NCBI GenBank assembly: GCA_013399855.1 | Contig: VXAY01002459.1 | Location: 310,356-374,355 of the forward strand | Reading direction: 5' to 3' | DNA length: 64,000 bases | From: Oxyruncus cristatus | Lineage: Eukaryota; Chordata; Aves; Passeriformes; Cotingidae | Shown here: one piece after another, positions 13,354-25,690 of the stretch | Numbering within the stretch: the stretch's first letter is position 1 | How the letters are laid out: the number at the start of each line of letters is the position of its first letter | Made by a program: the position numbers and the translations under genes | The notes under the pieces: model-generated | The model's database searches: none | The model's input: the letters and a program-made list of their open reading frames with translations, nothing else | What the model was told of the DNA's origin: nothing

Positions 13354-14173
13354 TGTGGTGGGTAATCTTGGCTAGCTGCCTCAGGAATATACTGGAAAAT
13401 AAGGTGAAAGATGTTGTGGGTCAAGACAAGAATGGGGAGATTGCTCAGGAATTAGTGTCATGGGCAAAACAGAAGTGACCCGGGGAACATTAATGTTATT
13501 TTTTGTCAATTAATAACAAAGTAGGATAGTGGGAAATAAGCCCCAAACTCTAAACACCTTCCTTCTCTCTTTCATCTTTCTTTCTAGTCTGAACCTCACT
13601 CCCAACCGCTCTATCTCCCTCTGAGAGTGCAGGGAGATAGGGAATGGGGATTGCAGTCAGACTGTAACACATCCTCTCTACTGCTCCTGTCTCCTCACAT
13701 TTTTTCCCTGCTCCAACATGGGTCCTTCCCACAGGCTGCAGTCTTTCAGAATAAACTTCCGACGGCCTGAGGTCCTCCGAGGGCTGCAGAGTGGATATGT
13801 GCTCCAATATGGTCCTTCATGGACTGCAAGGGCACAACTGCCTTGCCATGGTCTTCTCCACGGGCTGCAGGGAAATCTCTGCTCTGGTGCCTGGGGCACC
13901 TTCTCCCCTTTCTTCTCTGACCTTATTGTCTACATAGCTGTTTGCCTTACCTTTTTTCATTTTTTTCTCACAGCCTTTTTTGCCCTTTCTTAAATCTGCT
14001 GTCACAGAGGCACCACCAGCATTGATGATAGGATTGTCTTTGGACAGCGGTGTCTCTGTGTCACAGCCTGCCGGAACTGGCTCTCTGACATGGGGCAGTT
14101 CTGGGCCTCTTCTCACAGAATTCACCACTGAAGCTCTGCCCACTACTGAAACCTTGCCGTATAAACCAAAGAC
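13354..14173 (-). mobile_element. Avian ERV long terminal repeat, near full length, minus strand
   Basis: Read on the minus strand the element begins TG (at 14173) and ends ACCCACCACA (at 13354), the TG...CA ends of a retroviral LTR. On the plus strand the order is TGTGGTGGGTAATCTTGGCT, then a block with AGTGTCATGGGCAAAACAGA, then a pyrimidine-rich part, then an imperfect tandem array (CTGCTCC ... GGGCTGCAG, 13705-13895). The U3-like end follows, with AGAGGCACCACCAGCATTGA and AACCTTGCCGTATAAACC. The same block order occurs in the shorter copies at 32916-33146 and 50236-50818. The poly(A) signal position holds degraded sequence. No target duplication could be paired at its ends (GTGCTC left, CCCCC right), so the exact borders are uncertain. 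Several 60-110 codon frames cross it, but none is a retroviral gene. Confidence 0.75.
13705..13895. repeat. Imperfect minisatellite inside the LTR
   Basis: Imperfect units recur at roughly 45-60 base spacing, each with a CTGCTCC/GTGCTCC-type word, a GGTCCTTC or GGTCTTC word and a GGGCTGCAG/GGACTGCAA word. Similar units occur in the related LTR at 50570-50700. The array belongs to the LTR family, and its copy number differs between the two elements. It has no known coding role. Confidence 0.6.
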
Positions 14174-14480
14174 ACCCCCAAATCTGGGATGTTATGGAGG
14201 GAATACCAAGCCTTACCTTACCCTAGGGCTGTTAATCTCTGCTGTTCATCCATCTGCACACCAATGATGCCTCTGGGTCAATCCCAAGCATGTCAAAGGA
14301 GGTTGAGCTCTGGAATTGAGGGTCAAAGGGCTGAGGGACAGGTGACCCAATCCTGCCAGTAAATGGAGAAGGAATTGAATATATACAGTGTTTTGATACC
14401 TGGCATAAGGAGAGCTTCAGCTGAAACAAGAATTTATTGCGCCGTTGGTAGCACCACTTGGTGGTGTTTTGTCAGTCCAT
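14174..14480. other. Unclassified sequence right of the LTR, with a minus-strand AATAAA
   Basis: The block is of moderate G+C and contains TTTATT at 14433-14438, that is AATAAA on the minus strand, followed in that direction by TCTTGTTTCAGCTG. It could be the internal 3' end of the same provirus or a second, different LTR end. A run of five G (minus strand) sits directly before the LTR start, where a polypurine tract would lie, but the tract is too short to count as proof. Confidence 0.25.
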
Positions 14481-17095
14481 TTTCCTATCATAAGATCAAA
14501 TATGTTTTGATAGACTAGGGCAGGTTTTCCAAGGTGTATCAGGTAGGCAAATAACCAGGGACAGGGATAGAAATAGGCTCAGTTAGGCAGCTCTTTAGGG
14601 ATGTGGCAGTGCTCTTCCCAGCAACATAAATACAGGGGTTGTTCCCAAGCAGAAACTGCTGGGCTGTGTGCAGTGCTGTCATAGTCATCAATAGTACAGC
14701 ATGAACATTAACAGGCATAGAAGGGAATATCCAAAAAGCATTTCCACTGTCACACTCAGTTGTGTACCTGGCATGATAACTACAAATAATTGTTACTGTA
14801 ACTGGGCATTATGACCTGGCTGAGTGAAATACCTGACCCTATTGCAATGTCTCTGCTGAATTAATTTTGTCAGACAACTGCAGCTTTCTTCAATAAATTT
14901 CATAGATCTTTGGGGTTGAAAAAAATCTGTGCAGACGTGCACTCTCAGTACGCTGAGTTTCTGACTCGTTGTACTTGATAGCTTTAAAACCTCCTTTAAC
15001 ACTGTGACTGCAAAGAGACAATAGTGCTTCTCATACTTCAACCTCCTATTTTCCCTGGGGTTTTTTGCCTGCTCAGCAGACTTGCAGCAGTTATAGCCTT
15101 CTGTGGAGTCATCTGAATAAGCAGGGAGCTTTCTCTAATGGGAGGTGCAATTATTTCCTCTACATGCTCATCTTGAATCATTTTGTCAGCCATTACCTAA
15201 ACTCAAAGTCAGTTTGCACTGACAATGTAGTAACATATTGATCCACCCAATTTGTCTCTGCTGGTGAAATTCTCAGCAGCCCATTACAAATGCTACTTTA
15301 ATACTAATGGATTTGACACTCACACGTGGAAGAAATGTAAGATATATGTTGGATTTCTGATCTCCAAGACAAGCCTGCTCCCCACTTCAGAAAACTATTT
15401 GACATTAATTGCAGGTGCAGTTTGCCAGCTCTTGAGTTCTGACATTATAGCTTTGCCACAGCTTTGAAACATGGAGTAGCACGATTCAAGGACTCTGTAG
15501 TCTTCCTGCTTCAATTAGCACTTCATTCCAGCTTTTATGTAAAATCCCTGTTTGATTTTAGCTAAATTTGCACCATACTCAAAGTTACTGCATATGGTCT
15601 CAACATATTTATACAGACAAGTTTAAGAATTGCAGATATTTTCATTCAAAATCTTCTGATTTTGGCACCCTATCCTTCTCAGCCTCTCCTGAAATGCATT
15701 TCAGTTGATAATTAAAATATTAAAGTAGTAAGCCTTCATGTTTAATCCTTGCCACTTTAGCTGTTTCAGGATCACATTTGCAGTCAGACAGGTTCCATTT
15801 CTGTGAATACTGATGCCAGTGAGAAAGTTTGTGAGCTTGAATAACTTGGCAGTTTGACAATACTGTCCAACTCAAGCTATTAAGTAATGAAAGAAACAAG
15901 CACTGTAAGTTATTGCAGTAAACGCTCTTATGACAAAGCATATCACGCTTTACCAGTCTCTCTTTAGTAAAAAAATTCTACCTACTTTAAAAATAAATTT
16001 AACACTTTAAGGCAACTATCATTCTGAAATGTAGGCAGCCGTATCAGTCAGAGCATAGTTATCCTTTTAGAGGAAAAATTAAACCCTCTGAAATGAGTTG
16101 CATAGAGTTTTCTTCAAGATTCGTAGTTAAATCTCTAGCTGAAACTACACTCAGGAATTTATCTAGAGGAAAAGAAATCTAAGATGTATTAAAAATCCAT
16201 TCGTGTTTAATGTCTATTAAATTTTTTGGAAATTGGATATATGAAATGACCAATTAGCTGTGAAAAACAAAGAAGGTTTTTTTCACCCTCAGTACATGAA
16301 GTGATGGGGTAACTGGATTCACAATTTATTGAATTGAAGATCTTGGGAAAACAGAAAAAAATTAAACAAAACAGTGGTAATTCTTCACATGGGATCCCAT
16401 TTACACTCAAAAAAAAAAAAAAAAATCAAGTTTTCTTTTGCCTGCCTGGATGTGCCTATGTAAATACAGTGAGAAGGCAAAAGCTGAAGCAGAATTGACC
16501 CAGTGGGTCATGTTACAACAATTCCTGGAGTTGTAGTGCTCTATTTTCTCTGGAAATGCTGAACCATATCAAAAAACTTATTTGGCCCTTTCTGTGTTAT
16601 ATATCTTTTCAGATGTGCTTTTTTTGCTTGTATGGGTTCTAGATAGTTCTATTTGACTTAGCCTTTCACTTTAAGGAGCTGAGCAAGAAGTTCCTTGTGT
16701 AGCTGCTGAAGGAAAGCAGTTCCATACTGCCCAAATTATTGCCCACTCCCGGTCACACCTGGTGAGACAAGGTGCTCTCACGCTGCAGCCTTCCAGGCTA
16801 AGCATAAATGTTACTAAAGGAGAGCCATTCATTGATTTAACAGTGTCTTTTATTTAGGAAATCTGCATGACAAAACTCGAAGAAGGTGCATAATGTTATT
16901 CTTCTCCCACTAGCTTTCCGTCTATCTTATATTTACACGAATATGGTATGTAAACTGATGTTAGACTGGCTTGCAGTCAGATGGCCCTCCTCTGAAATGT
17001 ACAAGTATCTTCGGAACAGTTTCAAAAACATTTTTTTGAATAGTTAAAGATATTCCTTTTAACGCGCATTCTCTGATTTATTGTGTTCCCTTTCA

Positions 17096-17123
17096 TTAAT
17101 ATTCTACGATCGCGGAATATTAA
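17096..17123. repeat. Perfect inverted repeat with a CpG-rich loop
   Basis: Arms of nine bases (TTAATATTC and GAATATTAA) flank the ten-base loop TACGATCGCG. The loop contains three CpG dinucleotides and the palindrome CGATCG, unusual in such AT-rich surroundings. Further TAATATTC-like words follow at about 17140-17152. No function can be assigned. Confidence 0.8.
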
Positions 17124-17733
17124 AAGAATATAAGGATTCATATTAATATTCTGAATGAATACTTCCTATAATGAATATATGATTATAATACTCTCAGTGA
17201 ATACCAATGGAAAATTTAACTGCAAGAATATTGCTGAATGGCAATTTTTATTTTATAAATATGTATATTTGCACTTTTAACCCAAGACATAAAGATGGTT
17301 TCAGTGAAATTTCTGAGTGTTATTCATCAAATTAGAATCATAGCTGAGTGACTTGCAGCTTGCAATTTCTAGACATTTTGAAGTAATTTACATAATCATT
17401 TTGAAAGCTTGTGATGAACTATGTACAAATATACTGCAGACCATATGCACACATAGACTAACCCCATGGATGATCTGAAGGAAATTTATGCACCTTGTGG
17501 ACAGAAAACACAAGAAGGCAAAGAGTCTAAACCAATTAAAAGTTTCAGCAAATAGTGAATTCTACTCAGGAAATTTGTTTTCATTCTTCTTTCTGATTCT
17601 TATCACTTAGCCCAGGTTGTTTCTCAGTGTTCTCTGTGTAAACATAAGATATTTATCATACTTGCATGTTGTCCATTTATTTTGTAAAGAACCTTTGGAA
17701 AGTCTACCACTTATTGTGTGTAAATGCAATGTT

Positions 17734-17774
17734 TATAACAAGGGTAAGCTGGGAATATATTATAACAAGGGTAA
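17734..17774. repeat. 14-base direct repeat, 27 bases apart
   Basis: The word TATAACAAGGGTAA occurs at 17734-17747 and again at 17761-17774. It is probably a small local duplication with later divergence of the spacer. Confidence 0.75.
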
Positions 17775-20700
17775 ACAAGATACTGGTACAGTATTCTTAA
17801 TGTTAATACTATTGTCATTAATATCTATTTCAAGTAACATTTGAAAACGTTTCAAACACCAAAAGAAAAAATCAGAAATCAACCAGACATCTAATTTAAA
17901 GATAATTTAAAATTGAAGGAAATTTTCTTAGTGGAAGACAGGAAAAATCCTGAAGGAGCAGGCAAGTTTCAAAGACTCAAATATGTTGAACATATTCTGG
18001 CTGTGTTTCAGCAGATCTAGTACATAAGCAGAAGGAAGTTAAACGTCTACATGTTACTATCTCTGCTTAATATTTCAGTGTGGATTAACTTGTCATGATT
18101 AGTATTGAAGGCAGAAAAAACTTGGCCATCACATCGACAGCCTCTTTAAGTCTGTTGTTTAATATGAAGTCAAAGTGAAATCCCAAGTGTTCAGCTTGAA
18201 ATATAAACCATGATGCTGTGGAGGTTCTTAAAATATATGGTGGGGAATCACCCCGTTGCCCAAACACAATAACATGAACAAACGAAAAATAAGGGTTGGG
18301 ATAATGCTTGCAGTTTTATTCCCCTGAATTGCAGAAAGACTTCTTTAATGAAAGCATTAAACATATTTGAATGTTGCCCCACTGAGGATCCCAAGATCCA
18401 ATTTCTATGTGATACAAGGGATGTGAATCCTTTGTAAGGCTCTCCTAAATGTCAGTTTTCCCTTGCAGAGAAGAAATCAACCTCTTAAAAGCAGAACGTG
18501 AATTAGACATACTTTTTAAGATCTGAGTAACACAATGACTAGTTTTTATCTGAAACACTACATATGGCTTAGGTCACAACACTAGTGAAAAGACATTCAC
18601 AAGAGAGGGTAAAAGATGTGCAGCAGAAGACAACAAAAGTTACTTAGGAGTTTGGGGACTAAATCCATGATGGAAGGAAGATCTTTCAGGCATAGTCAAC
18701 GTAGTTTAGGTACAGAAGACCTCGGGGGAAGCTTATTGAAGTATGTACAATGTGCTGATGATGTTACCCTCAAGGTTGTGTGGATTTTAAGATGCATGAA
18801 TTAAAGTGAAGGAATAGTGTATGTATATTAGCTATATAAATTCTCTTTTTAGGGAATGCAGTTCATCTGAATGTTTAATTTGAATACTCACATTCAGTCA
18901 TAAATATGCTAATTACCCCAGAAATATAACATTATTTGCTTCTTAACCTTTCAACAGCTGACATCTCAGGCACTTATTGTATGTATTCAGGAACATTTTT
19001 TTTGGCATTGCTATCTGAAGTTGCATAAGAAAAATAGAAACTCTCCTGAAAACTCTTTTCCACAATAAATGTAATTTAAATCGCAATTTGCCTGAGGATT
19101 TTCTAAGCACTTGATATTATTCATTTTATACACACATATTTTGATTCTTTTTCTCACCTATTTTCTAAGACAGTTGACTATGTCTAATAAAACCCTTGTC
19201 TTCACTAATAGCCATGGAATCTAGAATTTGAATTTTGCTCTGTACAAATATGAAGCAGACACTGTGAAGAAGATCCAAAATCTCATCTGATAATTCCAAG
19301 AAGCTGATGAAAAGCACAGTAGAGATTCTAGTTGCATATGTATTACTACATGAGACGAAAATGGAGCTTAAATGCTACGTGTAAAATATATAAAAAAAAT
19401 AGGTGGCTATTCTTCTCTCATATTTTATTACTTTTGTTCTAAAAATCTTCACCCTGTTACCATGGATTAGTAGTGCCCTGGTTTGTTTCCTCACAAGCAC
19501 TGTTTTAGGTGGACAAAATCACAGTTTAAAAAAATCTACATAGTATCTATTAATCTGTGAAACAGTTTAGCAAATATTAATAGTTTTGTAAACTTTGATT
19601 TTAGTTTAAAATTAGAGTGATTAAATTATGTAATAATTCCCATTATTAAAGGCTGCTCTCATCTCAAATGTACATTTCCCATGCAAAGAGGAAAACAGTA
19701 TTTTCATAATGAGAAATGTGCAATGTTGTCCCAGTTAAATCCTGATTATTTGCTAAAGTGTGAAGATTTAGGGCAACTAGAAAGAAACCTTCCCATCACC
19801 ATACTGAAGAGGGTTAGCAAGAGGGTCAAACAGATAGATAGCCAAAAATACTTTCAGAGAGGTGTCAGCATAAAAGGATATGCAGCGTTAAATATTTTGT
19901 TCTGAATTTCTTCTGTTTTAATAACACAGAGAAAAATGAGGTCACATAGTACTTGAAAATGTGCTTATTGCTGTACAGTACAACGTGATATATCATTATA
20001 GCTAATGTCCTCTCCCAGAGACAAAGTAACATCAGCAGAATTTTGTTGCAAATCTTTATTGGTGCTTTTTTGTCCAGTTCAAAAAAAGGCATTTATTGAC
20101 TCTCGGTAATGCATAAAAAGAAGAACTTCCTTTTTATCTCTATCATATTCACTGTAAATGAAGGTTGAAGGCAAACATAAAAGCAGTATATTGAAGTATT
20201 GTTTGCATTCTTGTTCTCTCTCTTCAGTCAGCAATAATATTTTGTTAAATAGAAGATGAGAGAAGGGGAAAACTCTGACCAGTATACTCAGGACTGACAG
20301 AATTCTCATACTGGTGAAGATTTCTGATCCTTCAAAGGAGGAAATGCAGAGCTGAGCATGAGCCAGCTGGTCTAGTGGGTATTATGTGCTGCAAGGCCAA
20401 CTTATTCTTCCTCCACCACAGTTAGCAAGGCAAGACCCTCTTTGCTGTACTTTGACGTCACTTTTCCACCCTTAAAAGGCAGACATTCATTCCAGATTCC
20501 TAATAAATTAGCAATTTATTACCCCCCCTACAATTAGTAAAATGGGTGTAGAGCCATGAAATAAGCTTACTAGAAGCAGAACTGAAACTTCCTTAGACTC
20601 ATAAGGACACAATACGAAAAGAAGCTGTTTCGTTTACAACCCCTGCTCAGCAAGAATTGGGACTTAACATAAGGGTTTAATGTCCTAATTTGCCTCTACA

Positions 20701-21340
20701 CACTCACATTAAATACAGTATCTGCCACTCTTCATTGTATTTTCCACTATTTCTCCTTCTTAGTTTAAATATTTGTGAGTTTAGATAGGGTATCAATAGA
20801 GTTTTTAACACTTGTCAGGCAAGTTATGGAGGTATGAATTATAATTTGTTTATTTTCTAAATTTCAAAATGTTTAAATGTTGCAACACTTAATTCATATC
20901 TTGATAACAGTTAATAGTGATTGCTAACCTTCATCTAAGACAGAAGAGCTTCTAATATACTCTCTATAGAAAAAGGAAAATGGCAAAGAAAATCTCCTGA
21001 TATTTATTTTGAATTGAGATTTTGACTCTGCTTCCTTTATTTAGTCTTTCCTCTGATATCTTCAGTTTTTCTAATGAGCATTTGTGCCCACTGTGAATGA
21101 TGAATGACATTTCTAAAGATAAGCACAGATGTTGATGCTCAAGCCACAAAGACATAAACTAGTAAAAATCCTGCCTTAGAATTATAAAAACGGAAATCTT
21201 TCAATCAAAAAATGCAAACGAGAAAAAAGTGCCTCATTTCACTCAATCAAAACCACTTCTCAATTTGAAAGTGTTTTCAATACCTTGAATCTTCTTTAAA
21301 TAAAATGCTCTTTTCCAAATTGTACAGATGAAATTATATT

Positions 21341-21610
21341 TAGAATCATAGAATGGTTTGGGTCAGAAGGGACCTTCTTGAGATGGGCAGGGACATCTTC
21401 CACTAGACCAGGTTGCTCCAAGCCCCATCCAATCTGGTCTTGAACAGTTGCAGGGATGGGGCATCCACAGCTTCTCTGGGCAATCTTTTCCAGTGCCTCA
21501 TCACTTTCACAGGAAAGAATTTCTTCCTAACGCCCAAGCTAAATTTTTCAGTTTAAAGCCATCCCACCTTGTCCTGTCATTATATGCCTTTGTGAAAAAA
21601 CATTCTCCTT
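21341..21610 (-). mobile_element. CR1 LINE 3' fragment, minus strand
   Basis: On the plus strand it begins AGAATCATAGAATGGTTTGG, followed by CAGAAGGGACCTTC, the reverse complement of the CR1 3' end. It continues through CTAGACCAGGTTGCTC, GGATGGGGCATCCACAGCTT and AAAGAATTTCTTCC. Resemblance fades after the CTTGTCCTGTCATTATATGC block near 21570-21590. It covers the CR1 3' UTR and the last codons of ORF2, is 5'-truncated, and is inactive. Confidence 0.92.
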
Positions 21611-24600
21611 TTCACGCCTTTCCAAAAGCATTTTTCCTGTGGCTCCCTGAGGGATATCTGAGAGTATACATGATGCAAATTAGTATATCATGTGTTAAAG
21701 AAAAAAATTCCCTGTGTACACTGTACTGGAAAACAAGTAGTCAGTGTTTTCCTCAAGACTTCAAGAACTTCAAGAACTCTTCATTTTTCCCTAACTGAGA
21801 ATAGGCAGATCACTCCTAGTAGTGGGGAAAATTGTGGCTAAGAAAGTTTCTAATAGACTAACAGAAATAAGACATCCTGCTGTAGGAAGCAGCTGTTAGC
21901 AGATAATAACATTATTAAGAATTTGTAGTATTCTTGAGATAGATGAAAAAAAGGAGACAAGATGAATAGGAATTATCTGAACATAAGTCCTATGACATGT
22001 GGTCCAATTTTCTAGGCCTGGAAGGCTTCAACCAAAGATGATATATTTGGCTGTACAATTTTTTTTTCACCCCTACAGAGTTTTGCCCTTTTTTGTTTGT
22101 TTGTTTTAAACTTAACTTGTCTGTGATTTCAGCCCAAGCGGTGGGGGTTAAAGTTTCCTCTTTATTTCTCCTTTCAAGCAAATTATTTGTTCCTGCTCAA
22201 TGAGGACAGATGGGATATGATTTCCAATTGGAAATAGCAATCATAATCTGATGCTACCTAATGTTTTCAGAGGATGTTAGGACCTGTGTTGACAAAAGGT
22301 GAGCAATCATCAAAATAAGAAAGGATTTTGTTAGTCACCTTTTACAGACTTAGAAACACCCCTAGACCTCAAAGTGTGCTACTGATTGAGATGTATTCCA
22401 GAGTTTCAGGATGTACAGTCTTTTTTTGGAGGACCTGGGGACTTAAAGAACTCTTATCTGCATCTGCAGGGACCTTGTTCCCGACTAGTAAGCAGCTCAT
22501 CCACTGCTTAGTACCACGGTCTTCCAGCCACTGAGTAGTTGTGGGAAGTTCATAAATCCAGTCTGTCACCAATGCTGAAGACCTGCAAGCAACAAAAATA
22601 TAAAAAGATTTATTTTTTTTATTGCCTGTGTAACTGTCTTCCAATTGAATATTCTCTTAAATTTTTTCACAGATAGAAAGCTATATTTTGTATAGTTTCT
22701 ATGGATACCGAAAATCCCACAGCTTTTCTAGGAGAATAGAATTTGTCAGACTACTTCATAGATTCTTTCTTTCATTTCTGCAAACATTATAGAAGGCATT
22801 TTTTTGTTTACAATAGATGTTTGCAAAAGAAACAGTTGGGACTAAATATTTGCACAAATATTCGCTTGAGGATTTACCTTGATGAACCTTGAGAATATTT
22901 GTCTGCCACATCATCAGGGAAATGGAAGAGTTTGCAGCTTAACTCCTGCCTGTTTCCTGTATCTGATGAATTTGGGAACTGGTCTGAAATCCCTAATATA
23001 TCTAACTCAATTTGACTTCAATGTCAAGACAGATATATTACAGATAAATCAACAGTCTAATGAAACTAAAATATCACAGCTTGATACAATTTAAAAGTTA
23101 CCCTATTTTTTTTTCTGTTAGAAATATACTGTTAAAAGATGACATGATATTTTCTTACCTTTTAAAGGAATGCTTTCCTAATATTATTTCAAAGGTTCCC
23201 TTTTGGATAAGTTTGCAGTCTGTGAAAGAACATCTGAAGAAACCGTGTTGTTTTGAGTTAACACAAAAGAGTCCTAACCACACCTTTGCAAGAGTTGGAC
23301 TATATTTTTTTTTCATTTTGCCAAAATTTACCTCCCTTTGTCCCCCTTTAGACACCTTATTGTGATTGTGCCTGTTGTTAAAACAGTTAAAGGTGTTATT
23401 TACGGTTTGGGACAAAGGTCTTTTTGAAGACTGATGAAATTCAGGGTGGATTCACAACAACAGAGAGCTGACAAGATTTCAGGAAACAGGGATAAATGAA
23501 AACATTTTTTTTTCCCATAGAGTTCTTACTGATAAGCTAAAGTTTTGTCTTTCTTAGGATTTCCATGATTCATTTAGTGATATAATAGTCATTAAATACA
23601 AAGAATTAGATTGAAATTCTTGTCAGTACGTTTAACATTCACTGTCAATGGCTGTTTTGACTTAAGAGAATTAGGCTTCTCTTTAATCTAATTCCAACAG
23701 ACCAGTATAAAAAAAGGAAAAGTGGTACAAGTTTCCCTCAGACCAGCAAAACATCTATGAAACTATAGAAAGAAAACGACAGCTGAGGGCAGAAGGGGAA
23801 GTAAAATCATCTGAAATGCTGAACTCCGTGCATCTATGGCTGCATAAATAACAATAGCTATGCCAGATATCTAGAAGTACCTTTGGGAACTCTGCCCACG
23901 GCTGAAACCAAGCTTTGCACTACTGTGTAACTGCATGCCATGGAGCATGTTGAACAACTGGTGCTGCTCCAAATACCTGAGTTTATATGGCACCTGGAAG
24001 TAAGGAAAAGCATTCATATAGCAATACACAGAAAATAAATAAGCTTTACTAAAAAGCTGGGTGCATTAACTCGATTTTTAAAACATTTTTCACTCAGAAG
24101 AGATTAATGTGGCCTCACGTTTCTGATCTGGCTGGACTGAACTGAGAGCATAAGCTACTTCACCCATGGGTGGGTAAAAAATGCCCCTGGACACCGTGCT
24201 GCTGTTTAGGCCTGGCATAACTGGCAATAACTATGTTCCTCACCAGTATGTACTGGCAGAGTCATTGTCCCTAAAATTCTGTCTGATATCTCAGAATTTG
24301 TTCTACCTTTTCTCTCTTTTAGTCAATTTTTAATTTTTTTTTTTTNNNNNNNNNNNNNNNNNNNNNNNNNNNNNNNNNNNNNNNNNNNNNNNNNNNNNNN
24401 NNNNNNNNNNNNNNNNNNNNNNNNTTTTTTTTTTTTTTTTTTAGGAAATGAAATAGTTTTTTACAATAGGAATAGGGAAAAAAAAATATTGTTCTTACTT
24501 TTAGTAGCCTGAACCCCAATTTTCTTTAAATGAGCAAATGACATTTTAATTCCCCAAACAATTTTTACTTTTTTTTCTCCAAATGTTTGAACAAGTGTCC

Positions 24601-25052
24601 CTCTATTTATATTCTTCTCCATTTTGCAATCTCTTTAAACTTAGATGCTTTGGTGGAATAAGTTTTGTGACAGAGAGGGTCTGCTGCTAAAAGTATGTGC
24701 AATGATAAGAGCCATGAAACTGTATTTCCTGTTCATGTACCATTAACACAGGGATTTTAGATTGGGAAACCAACAAGAGAGGATAACTAAAATTCCTAAA
24801 TCCTGCAATGCCCAAAGCCAGAAGAATTTTATACATTTCTCCTATGTTAGGTTTTTTCCAAATAAAATCTTAAAAAACAACACATGTAATCAAGAGACAG
24901 AGGGAAACGCTGAAATGCTGCAAAGGAGGAGATTTTTTCAGAAGAAATTTTCAGGCTCAAGAGAATGATGCAGGCTTAGAGAAATAAGATATATGATCTA
25001 AGAATAGCTGAAATGATCCCGCTTAAGGGGCTCAAATTGAACAAGAATTAAC
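21611..25052. other. AT-rich single-copy DNA, no gene seen
   Basis: No gene is recognised. A tandem CTTCAAGAA duplication lies near 21757-21778, and an assembly gap lies at 24346-24424. The rest looks like ordinary noncoding DNA. Confidence 0.55.
24346..24424. other. Assembly gap (79 N) inside a poly-T tract
   Basis: Twelve T (24334-24345) precede the N run and eighteen T (24425-24442) follow it. The gap therefore lies in one long homopolymer, a common sequencing failure point. The true length of the missing DNA is unknown. Any reading frame crossing it is meaningless. Confidence 0.95.
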
Positions 25053-25690
25053 TGTGGCTGCTGTGATTTCAGAAGCTCTGGAGGAAGGACAGCAGCTGTT
25101 TGTAGCACAGAAACGGTGGCTGAATGTGAGAAAGAAGCACTTGCTTCCACAGGCACTGCCAGAGGATTGGAGATGCTGGCAGGTCTTGCAGGCTGAAGAA
25201 GGGACCAGAAGGCACCTTCCTCCGAAGGACTCAGCTGTCTGTGTCCCCAGGCTGCGTTTGGAGCATGACAGCCCTGTGACCTTGGCTCAGTGGTGCTGGG
25301 AACCTGGTTTTAAGGCATGAGAAAGTATGTGAGATGACGTGATATGAAATAAGGACAGTAAAAATCCACAAGAGCCACTGCTGAAGTATTGGGAGCAGCT
25401 CAAACTCTCAAAAGGGAAAACACTGACATGAAACTTTATAAAACCCTTGGGGTAGCATCTGAGAAGCAGAGTCAGAAGACAGTAAATCAGCAACATCAAG
25501 GCTCTGTGAGTAGCAATAGAGGCTGATGATTGATTGATGATTGGTGACTGACTGGTCAACAAACTCTCAAGTCTTTCGTCAGTGCCAGTGAGTCTCTGAA
25601 TTCTTAGCCCAGGAGCTCTTCATCCAAGATATCTACTGTGCCTGTATCAGCCAATAAATAATTATGCTGCACTCTCACACTGTACATGTG
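25053..25690 (+). mobile_element. Possible LTR of an unidentified avian ERV, plus strand
   Basis: A G+C-richer block stands out from its surroundings. It has a TATAAAA box at 25437-25443 and an AATAAA at 25653-25658, about 215 bases apart. The spacing and order match the U3-R-U5 plan of a retroviral LTR, with a TG near 25053 and a CA near 25679. The first part contains an 88-codon open frame (25054-25320) that resembles no protein I know. No target duplication or second copy is seen in the window, so the call is tentative. It could instead be an unrelated promoter-like segment or an exon of a noncoding RNA. Confidence 0.4.
25437..25443 (+). promoter_or_regulatory. TATA-box-like TATAAAA
   Basis: TATAAAA is followed by CCCTTGGGG. 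If the surrounding block is an LTR, this would set transcription starting about 25-30 bases downstream. Use is not shown. Confidence 0.35.

Larger units (their letters stand above)
14481..21340. other. AT-rich single-copy DNA, no gene seen
   Basis: No coding exon or transposon is recognised. Visible small structures are a poly-A tract at 16410-16426, a perfect inverted repeat at 17096-17123 and a 14-base direct repeat at 17734-17747 and 17761-17774. A plus-strand stretch near 18600-18780 has faint resemblance to CR1 coding sequence, too weak to call. Confidence 0.55.

Noticed and set aside
13550..14267. Several overlapping frames of 65-108 codons on both strands
   Set aside because: They all lie in or at the edge of the LTR at 13354-14173, whose G+C-rich, stop-poor sequence yields chance frames. 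None resembles a retroviral protein.
18600..18790. Faint CR1-like coding wording
   Set aside because: The resemblance is scattered and no CR1 tail follows, so it cannot be supported by eye.
25054..25320. An 88-codon open frame taken as a possible gene
   Set aside because: No family resemblance, no clear splice context, and it lies inside an LTR-like block.
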